DNA of 64,000 bases from Tillus elongatus. Its lineage: Eukaryota > Arthropoda > Insecta > Coleoptera > Cleridae. Where the stretch lies: NCBI GenBank assembly GCA_964006375.1, contig OZ023267.1:16813471-16877470 (forward strand), read 5' to 3'. How positions within the stretch are numbered: the stretch's first letter is position 1; every line of letters begins with the position of its first letter. The position numbers and the translations under genes are program-made. The notes under the pieces were generated by a model. That model searched no databases, was not told the origin of the DNA, and saw only the letters and a program-made list of their open reading frames with translations. Positions 24,190-35,122 of this stretch are shown one piece after another.

Positions 24190-24990
24190 GGAGAGGGGTA
24201 TACAGGGGGGCTCAGCATCAAGATTTAACATATCGTTCTCGAATATATGTGGCCTAAATTCTAACCTGTCCACCATTTCCTCCAGGCTAATAGGCCCCAA
24301 CTCCTCTTCCTCACCGAAACCCAAATAATCTGTGCCAAAACAGCCACTAATCACCTTAATTTCCCGGGGCATGAGCTCCTTACTTCCTTTAGATTGCATG
24401 GAGGCGTGTGCGCATACGTCCATAGCAATCTACCCTGCACCAGACTCCACAATTTAGAAGCTGGAAGAAAAGACATATTATAGATAAGACTCTCTCTCGG
24501 GGCTGCAACTAAATTTATCTGTTGCATTTACCGGTCACCTTCTTACAACCACTTTGTCCATCTCTTTGACTACCTTTCTGAAAAAAACGAGCATCTGATT
24601 ACTGAATATCCTTCCTCCGAGGTCATTATTCTTGGTGACTTCAATGTCCGTAATAAGGAATGGATAGGATCTTCAAAAACGGATCCACAAGAGAGAGCAT
24701 CGGAGGCATTTGCAGTCAGCAATTCTTAAGCCAATATGGTTCAGCAACCTACTTACTTTCCTCGCATCCCAACACATAGCTCAAATCCCTTGGATTTCCT
24801 TCTTACTACCTGAATGCTATAAGATATCAGTCACCGCCCCCTAGGTCGCTCAGACCACGGCATGGTCACTGCTTCCTGCGCAATGAACCCCGAGGTCACA
24901 CAGTCATCACACCCACGTATCGTTTGGCACTACAACTCCGCAAACGGGGAAGAAATGCGGGATTACTGACCTGACCTGACCCCTCTAAAA
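24190..24990 (+). pseudogene. CR1/Jockey-type apurinic-like endonuclease fragment
   Basis: Conserved pieces of the LINE endonuclease occur in order across frames. ISFSNICGLNSNLSTIS lies near 24219. EVIILGDFNVRNKEWIGSS lies near 24625 and holds the catalytic GDFN. SNPLDFLLTT lies near 24783. GRSDHGMVTASC, with the catalytic SDH, lies near 24846. This domain nicks target DNA for target-primed reverse transcription. Stops and shifts are frequent, and neither the N-terminus nor the RT follows (the reading stops near 24990). The large minus-strand frame at 24103-24423 is an antisense shadow. Confidence 0.75.
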
Positions 24991-24999
24991 TCTCACAAA

Positions 25000-25249
25000 A
25001 CGTCACCGAAATTATCCAAGCGGGCATTACGGACAATACAATTAATTACTTAAAATAGTGAGTAGTCTCAAACGTAAAAGTCAAATGTAGTATATGTCAC
25101 GACGATGTCCCGAAACGATGGAAACCACTTTGTTAAATGGTTTGTTCAAAGTTTGTTATCATGGATTTTTATTTTATCTCCATGCTTGTGTCCTGTCAGT
25201 TCTTTTTTCTGGTAAGATTTTAATTTTTAACTAGAGAATAAGAAAATTA
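25000..25249. other. Unassigned interval
   Basis: Possibly the decayed continuation of the non-LTR fragment (CAAACGTAAAAGTC), but nothing firm is visible. Confidence 0.25.

Positions 25250-26582
<1,333 letters not shown>

Positions 26583-26667
<85 letters not shown>
26583..26667. repeat. (TA)n microsatellite
   Basis: Pure TA run without recognisable TA-core arms on either side. Confidence 0.95.
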
Positions 26668-26669
<2 letters not shown>

Positions 26670-27640
26670 AGAATAACCACATCTAAAGATACCTACCACA
26701 ACTAGCGAGGAACCAAGGTTTGAAATCTATTTTATTTTTATCTAAATCAGTACAAGGAGGCAAATTACTTCATTTAAAAGACAGTCTATTCTGTCAAACA
26801 TCCTTCAAGCAAAAGCATTCATGAAAAAAATTAGATTTTTTATACATAAACAGAAATCTTAGTTTACATTTCACCAAAGTTCAAAGTTAAGAACTTAGAG
26901 GGAGTCAGAATCGCAGTTCGGAAAGCCATTTTAGATTGTAATGAACATTTGAAAATCAGCCAAAATTCTATGAATAATATTAATCATTTAATTTATGAGT
27001 AAGATTGAGATTTATAATAACGGATCCGTTTAGGTTTAAATTTAAAAATTGTGTCAAATAAAAGTTGTTATGAAAATTTTACTAAAAACATAATTCTTTG
27101 AGAAAAATTAATAAGACCCAAAAATAAGTTAATTGCATATTAGCAGGCTATTTCTTTTCCCCTATTTAGCAGAATCCACGACTGAGAGAAAGAAAAGGCA
27201 GTAAGTAAATTAATAATTTGATTTCAATAAATTATAAGTATACATAAAATATTGACTGACGAGTAAGAGAGGTAGGCAACCCATAGTACCCTGAAGCTAT
27301 TTTTAATATAATAAATATATATACAGATCTAAATTCAAACACCAGAGTCATCAACATTTTATTCAGCAAATAAATACATTATAAAATCCACAGTCACCCA
27401 TAAAACATTGTGTAAACTGTTAATATAAAAGGTTTCTATTTACATTTGAAATTACAATCAATAAAGGTAATATCCCTAAAATTGTACCAATTTAAAATAC
27501 AAAAACAACAAAAAAGAGATTTACATTTATGCAGGGTGATTATTTTCCTATAGATAGATATAAATAAAAATCATTTTATACAAAATAAACATATAAATAA
27601 TTAAAAATTAATTATACATTAATCAAGCCAATCAAAAAAA
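26668..27640. other. Unassigned AT-rich interval
   Basis: No gene seen. All frames are short. Confidence 0.3.
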
Positions 27641-27641
27641 A

Positions 27642-27659
27642 ATATATATATACATATAC

Positions 27660-27745
<86 letters not shown>

Positions 27746-27880
27746 ATATAAATATTCAAACGGACCTTGTATATGGGTTCTGGGGGCCCTAATTCGCACT
27801 CATTTGAAAAAAAAATCGAAAGACTTACCAATGTCACTTCTCTATAGTGAATTTTCTAGTGAAAATTTACTAAAAATTAT
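27642..27880 (+). mobile_element. TA-core element, (TA)n and right arm only
   Basis: A (TA)n tract interspersed with CA at its left (about 27642-27742) is followed by AAACATATAAATATTCAAAC, TATATGGGTTCTGGGGGCCC and the end hairpin TAGTGAATTTTC / GAAAATTTACTA near 27847-27872. The left arm is missing. Confidence 0.7.
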
Positions 27881-28562
27881 GTTGCGAAGGAATATTCTCA
27901 AAAGTCTAATTTTAAACTACGGTTAGGTCAGAGACAACGCTAAACTTTTTTAAGAAAAACCTGTAAGAAACGTTTCAAAGGAAATAAATTGTAAAAACCT
28001 GTCAAATAGTATTTGATTTCTATAAACTAATAATGTCGAGCCTAAACTGTTGGACTAAGCGAAAGCACAAATACCTCGTATTCCCCGATCCACGATTTCA
28101 CTCGCACTATATCGTTATGCCCCATTCACAGCTTTTGCGTTGCTCAATACACTTTAATGCCCCTTTACAAATCGCAAAGCCACTTTACCACAGCTGAGTC
28201 TTTTCATAATCAGTTACATCATTAATCAGATGATAATATCTCTTCAGGAATCACATACATACACTTATCTTCAGATTTTCCCTATCACATACAGAATCCA
28301 ACATTTCTAAAAGCAGTTTCAGTAGCTTAGAAGGTGAGACTGTCTTCTTAGCGAATTTTCCACGAAAAAATCTGATTTCTACGCAGATAGCGATAATGCA
28401 CGGATACTAGGCCCCTAGGCAAAACCGATTTCGATGTTTGGAAGCATAAGACAGGAGATGATGCTGTTACAGAGATTAAAACAAGTATTTGTAAAGCCAG
28501 GTAAATAGTCTTTACCTCTGTATCTACTATCTAGATTATGAATAAAAATACAATTTAATTTG
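27881..28562. other. Unassigned interval
   Basis: No gene or repeat recognised. Confidence 0.3.
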
Positions 28563-28662
28563 TGTTTAGGAGCGGAGGATATTTATGGGGGTATAGGGGG
28601 TCACTTGTAGAATTTATGGACTAGACAGACATAGTAACGATCTAACAAGTTTTAATAACAAA
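28563..28662 (-). repeat. 3' LTR remnant of the BEL/Pao element
   Basis: Matches 32888-32990. Deletion joined it directly to RT sequence. Confidence 0.65.
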
Positions 28663-29105
28663 TGAAACAACACCCGGGTTGTTTCATCCATAGTTCTGGA
28701 ATTATCAGCTTGGATTTGATTCCAACTAGAGATAGCCACCCCACTGGATCAAATAACTTGGCTATCTCAGAGAATATTGCACTTTTTGTTATTTTCTCTG
28801 CATATTTAAAATCTACTTTAATGTATCTTCCCTTGGTGCTCCATAAATTCTAAGAGATTTGTCTATACCCTTCTCTGGAAACTGCAATGCTTTATTATTC
28901 TGTAAATCTTGTGGCAACTGCGCAACAATTTGTGATTTGTTGCTGGACCATTTTCTCAAATTGAACCCACCTGACCTGAACATTTTATTGAGTTCTGTTT
29001 GTACTAATGATACTTCTCGCTCTGATTCAGCTCCAGATAGAAGATCATCAATAAAAACATATTCTTTTGCTACTTTCGCTGCTACTGGAAATTTGTCCTG
29101 CTCGT
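28660..29105 (-). pseudogene. BEL/Pao reverse transcriptase fragment
   Basis: The minus strand contains EYVFIDDLLSGAES, the catalytic Y-(x)-DD region of BEL/Pao RT with an unusual F-I between Y-V and D-D, then FNLRKWSSNKSQIVAQLPQD and, after a frame break, FSEIAKLFDPVGWL. These are typical thumb/connection motifs of the superfamily. The upstream palm is missing. RT would copy RNA to DNA in the Gag particle. Confidence 0.75.
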
Positions 29106-29179
29106 CTCTGGCTTCTCCTACCTCTTGTACCTCGTGTTCGAATGTGTATTTTTCATCTTTGTCTCTGATACTGTTTTTC

Positions 29180-29335
29180 TGTAGAAATTCTCAAATTTTG
29201 AATCTATTACCTTCTGGACTAGTTCTTGGAATGCTGTCGGTTCTTCGTATTTGCCTGTGAAGATTTGTATTTTTATTATTGGCAGTTTGTTGCTAATTTG
29301 CCCTAAATTGTGGTGTGTGTTTCTTAGTTCTTAAA
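29180..29335 (-). pseudogene. BEL/Pao gag, central fragment
   Basis: LPIIKIQIFTGKYEEPTAFQ and ELVQKVIDSKFENFY match the LPK-(L/I)-x-L-P-x-FSG-x-x-x-x-W-x-x-F pattern that opens the central part of BEL/Pao gag. An upstream TAG is in frame. It is joined by deletion to RT-coding sequence on the other side. Confidence 0.55.
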
Positions 29336-29489
29336 GGTGTGTGTGATGCTTTAGCATGATGGAAGTTTCCAAGGGTGTGTGACAGAATTAGAGTCTGTTC
29401 TTCAGGTATTAGGTGTAGATAATTTAGAAAAAGTGTTTTACATAGTGTCATAGTGCCTGGACTATATATTGTGTGAAAGAATGCAATAA

Positions 29490-31855
29490 ATTGACTTGGT
29501 ACAAATTAATAAAACGAATTTCAAGAAATCACAAGACTGTTTAAAAATCCATGTCGTTTAAAAGTTGTTATCTTTAGCAAAATACTAGCGAGATAACAAA
29601 TACAAGTTTTAGCTAAAGGTGGGTATACACATGGTTTTCACTGTAAATAGTTTATATTGGGTCTTGTTAAATTTAATTGCTATATAATATGAGTGCATCA
29701 ACTGGAATATCAAATGATGATTTGCTAAGGGCAATAAATTCTAACAAAATGGAAATCAAGGCATTTATAGAGGATCAATTTAGATTGTTTAGACATGATG
29801 TTGAAATAGCTAATAAAAAGATAGAGTACCTTGAAGCTGAAAACAAAGAGCTACAGAGCAAAGTTAAATACTTAGAGAAGAAAAGCAAAAGAAATAACAT
29901 TATTGTGCATGGGCTGGCCACTGATAGTAATAATAGGGACACAGTCTTGAAAATTATTGCAGAGAAGTTTAAGGAAATATTGGAAGTTAACCTGGAAAGA
30001 TATGATGTGAATAGTGTGGACATATTTGGCAAAACTAAAAAGGTCGTAAAAGTGGAACTATCAACGTTTTTAAAAAAAGTGGAGATTTTGAAACAGTCTC
30101 ATAAATTTAAAGGCACTTCAATATTTGTTTCACACGACCTGACAAGAGAGGAACAGCAGGGAAGGAAAATACTGGTTCAACATTTAAAAATAGCTAAGAA
30201 CAGAAAACAAAATGCATCAATTAGAGGAAATAAGCTCTATGTAAATGATGAAGTATACACCGCTGAACAACTTCAGGATACGTTAGAGGAGCAGCCGGAG
30301 GACGGAGATCAGATACACAGCATCAGATGTTCATTATCAGAAGGTAGTACACTCCCACGGGCAGACTCACCTTTACTTGAAGCATACCAGCCGGCAGAGC
30401 ATTCACAAACTCTGCCAACAGATGTTGCGAGAGAAAACAATATTAGTGAGAAAAGGCTGACAAGAAGAGCCGCAACGAAGAAGTAAAGTGGTCAATTGAT
30501 AAGTAGATTTATTTGATGTTTTCTGGTAGTTTAATTAAATTTAAGCTATTTAAGTTAATTAAGGAATAGTTGGCAGTTTAGTTATAGTATTTGTTTAGGT
30601 TAAGTTAGCATTGTTACATGATTTCTTTTTTTATTATTAAGATGATGTTCTTGACAAAATGATTTCGATCTGTTCAGTTTGTCTCAGTACTTTGTTTTAT
30701 ACTTTTCTTTTGTTTTTTCCTTATTATAAAGCATTCGTTATTCAGTATTCAAAAATATTGAGAGGCTTTTAATATGTAAGCAAACAGTAGGGACTAGATA
30801 ATGAGAAGGAAGGATCAATATGCCGCGATATTATTTTTTGCAAGTTTATAGATAAACAAAAATTGTTTAATTAATTAATTAAAATATTATAAACGTTATT
30901 GTACAGGTTAAAGTCATGTGTAATGTGCAGTGCTGGAGAGTGCTTAGAATTACATGGACTTACCTCTGGTATTAAATGGCTAGTATTGTTAGAATGTCGC
31001 GGACTGGATGCTGGGTGACGGTAGTGTAGCCAGTGATTAGATTAGGGTAATCACAGGGTGAAGTTGTACCCTGTTAATATGGATGTGTTTCTCGTGTTCT
31101 AGAGATCTGAGAACGGTTCATATTATCAGATGCAGACAATCATGTATCTCTATTTATTGTAAATCTCTTACAAAGAATCTCCATATTCTTTATCATCTTC
31201 CAAATTGATTTTGTCACTCATGCATGTCTGAATCTGGGATTGTATACATACATATATTATATTATACATTTCTCTATCTATGATATTTATACACTTTGAC
31301 AATCATAAATCATACTTCTAAATGCAAAGATGCTCAATATAAGAATGCGCGTGATCTAAAAATCCTCATATGTGTCTTGAGTCCTTGGTAGAGAACATGA
31401 GGGGTCGAAATTTGTATTGTGTCAAGCTGAGAACATGCATTTTGCCAAATTTAAAGTCAATATCTATAATATACTTCGTGTGACTCTATATATGTGTTGA
31501 AAGATATATTTTTTTTAGTATTTCATAAAATTTTGATTGCGCACAAGTCTTTCTCTTGAATAGCTGTATTATTATTATTTAATAGTTAGTTTTAGGTTTA
31601 TAGAAGACACGACTTTTTTTATCTACCGCCACCTAGGACCAATGTTAGGCTTAACTCACCGATTTACAGATCGTGCTCCATTTATAACAGCGTGCATCAG
31701 TCAATAGACATATTGTGTTGTGGTGAGTCTGAAATGAGACACGTTGCATCGCTGCTTGGTAATTAGTAGAACTTTACTATGTTAATTTTTATAGTGTACG
31801 ATATGTATTGTATTCATACTCTTAATTTGGGAAAATTCCCGTTGAGTATTTGTAG

Positions 31856-31890
<35 letters not shown>

Positions 31891-31893
31891 ATT
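29490..31893 (+). mobile_element. ORF1-only non-LTR retroelement nested in BEL/Pao gag
   Basis: The element lies in plus orientation inside the minus-strand BEL/Pao. It has one intact ORF (29689-30486), about 1.4 kb of downstream sequence without RT or endonuclease frames, and a terminal TAAA run at about 31858-31893. AAATTGA(C/T)TT occurs on both flanks (about 29484 and 31888) and may be the target duplication. An element encoding only ORF1 and relying on a partner's RT is comparable in plan to mammalian HAL1. The 5' boundary is approximate. Confidence 0.6.
29689..30486 (+). CDS. ORF1-like coiled-coil RNA-binding protein, intact (265 aa)
   Basis: I place the start at the ATG at 29689 (MSASTGISNDDLL); the in-frame upstream codons begin with TTG. 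Residues about 20-65 are rich in E, K and L with a heptad-like pattern (IEYLEAENKELQSKVKYLEK), predicted coiled coil. KKSKRNNIIVHGLA follows, the (K/R)-x-NN-(I/V)-(I/V)-x-G signature that opens the RRM-like domain of many LINE ORF1 proteins. Then come a central KFKGTSIFVSHDLTREEQQG block and NKLYVNDEVYT, and a charged, Pro/Ser-rich tail ending RAATKK. Such proteins trimerise and coat element RNA. No stop or frameshift interrupts it, which is notable among so many broken frames. A domesticated gene or an ordinary gene model cannot be excluded, but the TAAA tail and nesting favour a retroelement. Confidence 0.65.
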   Translation: MSASTGISNDDLLRAINSNKMEIKAFIEDQFRLFRHDVEIANKKIEYLEAENKELQSKVKYLEKKSKRNNIIVHGLATDSNNRDTVLKIIAEKFKEILEVNLERYDVNSVDIFGKTKKVVKVELSTFLKKVEILKQSHKFKGTSIFVSHDLTREEQQGRKILVQHLKIAKNRKQNASIRGNKLYVNDEVYTAEQLQDTLEEQPEDGDQIHSIRCSLSEGSTLPRADSPLLEAYQPAEHSQTLPTDVARENNISEKRLTRRAATKK

Positions 31894-31894
31894 G

Positions 31895-32200
31895 ATTTTA
31901 ACAGCTTGTCACTGGCGTTATTATACCATTGCCTTAGCGTCAAATGTGCTTCATCTTGAATTTCTGATTCTGTTATTATATTTATCTCCATTATGTTGTC
32001 TTCTATTTTTTCTCATAGCTTATATAATCTTTTCGTGATGCTTTCATACCTGTAAAGTATATTGTCATCGTGCATCATTTCTGCTTCTTCTATTATTAGG
32101 ATAAATCGGTTTACTGGTAATTTTAGTTTTTTCGAAAGTCTTGTGATTTCTGTTTTTTCCCTAGCTTTTAGTTCCTCTATTGTTCTTCCTTAATTTTATT
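31895..32200 (-). pseudogene. BEL/Pao gag, N-terminal fragment
   Basis: The minus strand reads RRTIEELKAREKTEITRLSK, FILIIEEAEMMHDDN and, after an in-frame stop, MEINIITESEIQDEAHLTLR then QWYNNASDKLLKSI. This is the helical N-terminal layout of BEL/Pao gag, comparable with residues 1-100 of the copy at 35.1 kb. It is cut at 31895 by the (TAAA)n tail of the nested element. Confidence 0.6.
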
Positions 32201-32277
32201 TGATTTAATATTTTTAGTTTTTGTTACCTTGCCTGATTCCTAGTTCTTTTTGATTTGTTTTTTTTTTCGCTTGTGAC

Positions 32278-32750
32278 CTATATTTTGCACTTAACCCTGT
32301 ATTGGTGCTTTTGTTGGACGCTTGTGTCCTTGATTACTTTGAATTTGACCCTATATAGGTGCTTGCTTTGAAAGTAACCTTGTATAGGTGCTTGCTTTGG
32401 AAATGCCCTTGTATAGGTGCTTTCCTGGACGCTTGTGTCCTTATTCGCCATGAATTCGGACACTTGTGTCCTTATTTGACCCTGTATAGATGCTTGCTTT
32501 GGAACTGACCTTGTATAGGTCCTTTCCTGGATGCTTGTGTTCTTATTTTTCTTGAATTTGGACGCTTGTGTCCTTACTTGACCCTGTATAGGCGCTTTTT
32601 TGGAACTGACCTTGTATAGGTGCTTTCCTGGACGGTTGTGTCCTTATTTGACCCTGTATAGGTGCTTGCTTTGGAACTGACCTTGTATAGGTGCTTTTCT
32701 GGACGCTTGTGTCCTTATTTGCCTTGAATTTGGACGCTTGTGTCCCTTTT
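32278..32750. repeat. Composite minisatellite in the BEL/Pao leader
   Basis: Two alternating motifs: (A) CCTTGTATAGGTGCTT or CCCTGTATAGGTGCTT with a GGAACTGA spacer, about ten times, and (B) GGACGCTTGTGTCCTTATTTG, about seven times. The B motif contains the self-complementary GGAC(G/A)C..GTGTCC and could form small hairpins. It lies between the primer site and gag. Part of it is open on the minus strand (32463-32278), with repeated KDTSV and YTR-like phrases. Confidence 0.75.
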
Positions 32751-32871
32751 TTTTAACCTTAAATGTAAAAGGGTATTTGGAGAGTTGGGTGAATTAAAAG
32801 ATTTAATAAGGATAGTTGATTTAAAAGTAAGGAATTTTTAGTGAGCACTGTATCACCAACGGCACTGGTTA

Positions 32872-32887
32872 CTTCGTCAAAAGACCA
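32872..32887 (-). promoter_or_regulatory. BEL/Pao primer binding site (candidate)
   Basis: TGGTCTTTTGACGAAG on the minus strand starts directly at the LTR end with TGG, as required for pairing with the CCA end of a tRNA. Confidence 0.5.
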
Positions 32888-33412
32888 TGTTTAGGAGCGG
32901 ATGATATTTCTGGGGGTATAGGGGGACACTTGTATAATTTATGGACTAGACAGACATAGTAACGATCTAACAAGTTTTAATAACAAATGAAAAAAGTCTC
33001 TTGATATTTACAAAAACACTTCTATATATATAGAGTTACTTGAACTAGTTCCTAATACTACGTAAACATACTTAATCAGCGTCCCTCAGTATTGCAATCT
33101 GCAATTAACCAACTTGTTTATTGTGTATATAAACATGTAATGTGATGATACCAATTCAATGTCAACGATTACTGAATTGACATACTAAACAACTTAAACT
33201 TGATTTACTTTAACCGTTTACCAGATTTTATCTTGGATTAATATTTGCAATGATTATAATAATTGAAATAATATTACGATATATATCTAATTCTATGGAT
33301 GCCCTTTCGGTGAGCTATTGTTCCCTGAACAATTTGCTTTAATAAAGTGTGTGTTCCATTTTTTTCATATTTCTACTTCAGAGTAGCCCCTGTGTTCCAC
33401 GCTATAACATAA
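32888..33412 (-). repeat. 5' LTR of the BEL/Pao element
   Basis: It ends (minus strand) CCGCTCCTAAACA at 32888. The start is taken at TGTT near 33409-33414. The inner 105 bp recur at 28563-28662 with few differences (GTTTAGGAGCGGA; ACTAGACAGACATAGTAACG; AACAAGTTTTAATAACAAAT). Confidence 0.65.
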
Positions 33413-33487
33413 CAAGTTTCGATTCCTGTAAAAAAAAAAATAATCAGGTCTATTTGACTGATAAATAAGTAAAACATTTTAAAAATT

Positions 33488-34085
<598 letters not shown>

Positions 34086-34146
34086 TGTGTTACACCATCA
34101 CACAATTGTAATTGCCGGAAAATATACCTTAGCTGCTATAGTTTAT

Positions 34147-34259
34147 TGTAATTTTTAATCTTTAAGTCTCTTAGAGAGGACATTTTGTATTATTTAATCA
34201 TACAAAATGTCCTCTCTAAATAGAATAACGTACTACAAAGATTAAAAAAATTACAATAC
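34147..34259. repeat. Hairpin-forming inverted repeat beside a BEL/Pao insertion
   Basis: AGAGAGGACATTTTGTA (about 34174-34190) is the exact complement of TACAAAATGTCCTCTCT (about 34201-34217). An outer pair, ATTGTAATTTTTAATCTTT (34147) and AAAGATTAAAAAAATTACAAT (34238-34258), extends the symmetry with mismatches. The BEL/Pao LTR starts at 34260, so the insertion point is the outer edge of the hairpin. Confidence 0.75.
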
Positions 34260-34768
34260 TGTTTAGTTTTACCGCGCCAATTTAAGTTGTAAGACTGCAG
34301 CGTTATATGTCATAGCAAGCTGGCATAACTGCACTGAATTGTGCGCATGTCCCACCCCTCGAAACGAGGGTATCTGCAATATTCAAGACATGAAGAGATC
34401 CTATTCATTCACAAACCCAGCTTCGAACAGCTTCTGAGCTTATGCAGCGAGTGCATTGCTTTGTACACGAGCACGCGTTGTGCTATGACACGTTCAGCCT
34501 ATATACAATGCATTTCATTGGTATATAGGTTTTATGGCTTTAAGGCCTACACGTTCAACACATCAGCTTCGAAGAGCTTATTACACGTATATCAATAGTA
34601 CCAGCTTCGAAGAGCTTATTACACGTATATCAATAGTATATAGTTTTTATTGTGTTTAAATATATAATTAAGTGTTTCCAAGAGATTTTATTCCATAACA
34701 CGATACAGTCCACAGAATTACGTAAGTAGCGGTAACTACAATCCACGAACCACACACGACAATTAACA
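34260..34768 (+). repeat. 5' LTR of the young BEL/Pao element
   Basis: Bounded by TGTTTAG and AATTAACA. It contains a tandem duplication of a 37-38 bp unit, CAGCTTCGAAGAGCTTATTA plus following bases, near 34564 and 34602. The 85-codon frame inside it also occurs in the other LTR and is probably not a gene. Confidence 0.9.
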
Positions 34769-34770
34769 TT

Positions 34771-34788
34771 TGGTCAATTCGAGCCGGA
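34771..34788 (+). promoter_or_regulatory. BEL/Pao primer binding site
   Basis: TGGTCAATTCGAGCCGGA begins two bases after the LTR. TCGAGCCGGA resembles the complement of a tRNA T-arm. A partly similar TTGGTTAATTCGAGGCGC follows at about 34803. Confidence 0.6.
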
Positions 34789-35122
34789 TTTTCAACAACA
34801 ATTGGTTAATTCGAGGCGCAGTATTTAACACAATTGTAGTTATCGCTAATAGTGAAAATCTCAGCAGAAGACGAAGTCAGTTCATCAGAAGATTCTATTG
34901 GAAAGCCGATCGCAACATTCAGAACATCCAGCACGTGGGTACCACATGGTGAGTCACATTTTTCTTATCCTCAAAATCACGTTTTTTATTTCGTTATCCA
35001 TGCTATTTTATTGTAAGAATTTATTTGTACTGGGTGGTGTAATCGTTTTTGAGTAACATTTTTTTTATCATTCATTTCCTTTAAATTATTTTCATATAAT
35101 TCGTAATAAATTTAAAAAAACC

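Larger units (their letters stand above)
28563..33412 (-). mobile_element. BEL/Pao LTR retrotransposon, deleted and interrupted
   Basis: In minus-strand order: LTR (about 33412-32888), primer site, a repetitive leader (32750-32278), gag N-terminus (about 32200-31895), a nested plus-strand element (about 29490-31893), more gag (29335-29180), an RT fragment (29105-28660) and an LTR remnant (28662-28563). Protease, RNase H and integrase are missing. Two internal deletions plus the nested insertion leave it inactive. Confidence 0.75.

Noticed and set aside
24103..24423. 106-codon minus-strand frame
   Set aside because: Antisense to a LINE endonuclease fragment whose conserved motifs are on the plus strand.
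32278..32750. CRISPR-like alternation of repeats and spacers
   Set aside because: The repeats are imperfect, the spacers are themselves repeats, and the context is a eukaryotic retrotransposon leader.
34341..34598. 85-codon frame inside the BEL/Pao LTR, present identically at 38455-38712
   Set aside because: It lies in LTR sequence, duplicated with it, and has no recognisable domain. LTRs do not normally encode proteins.
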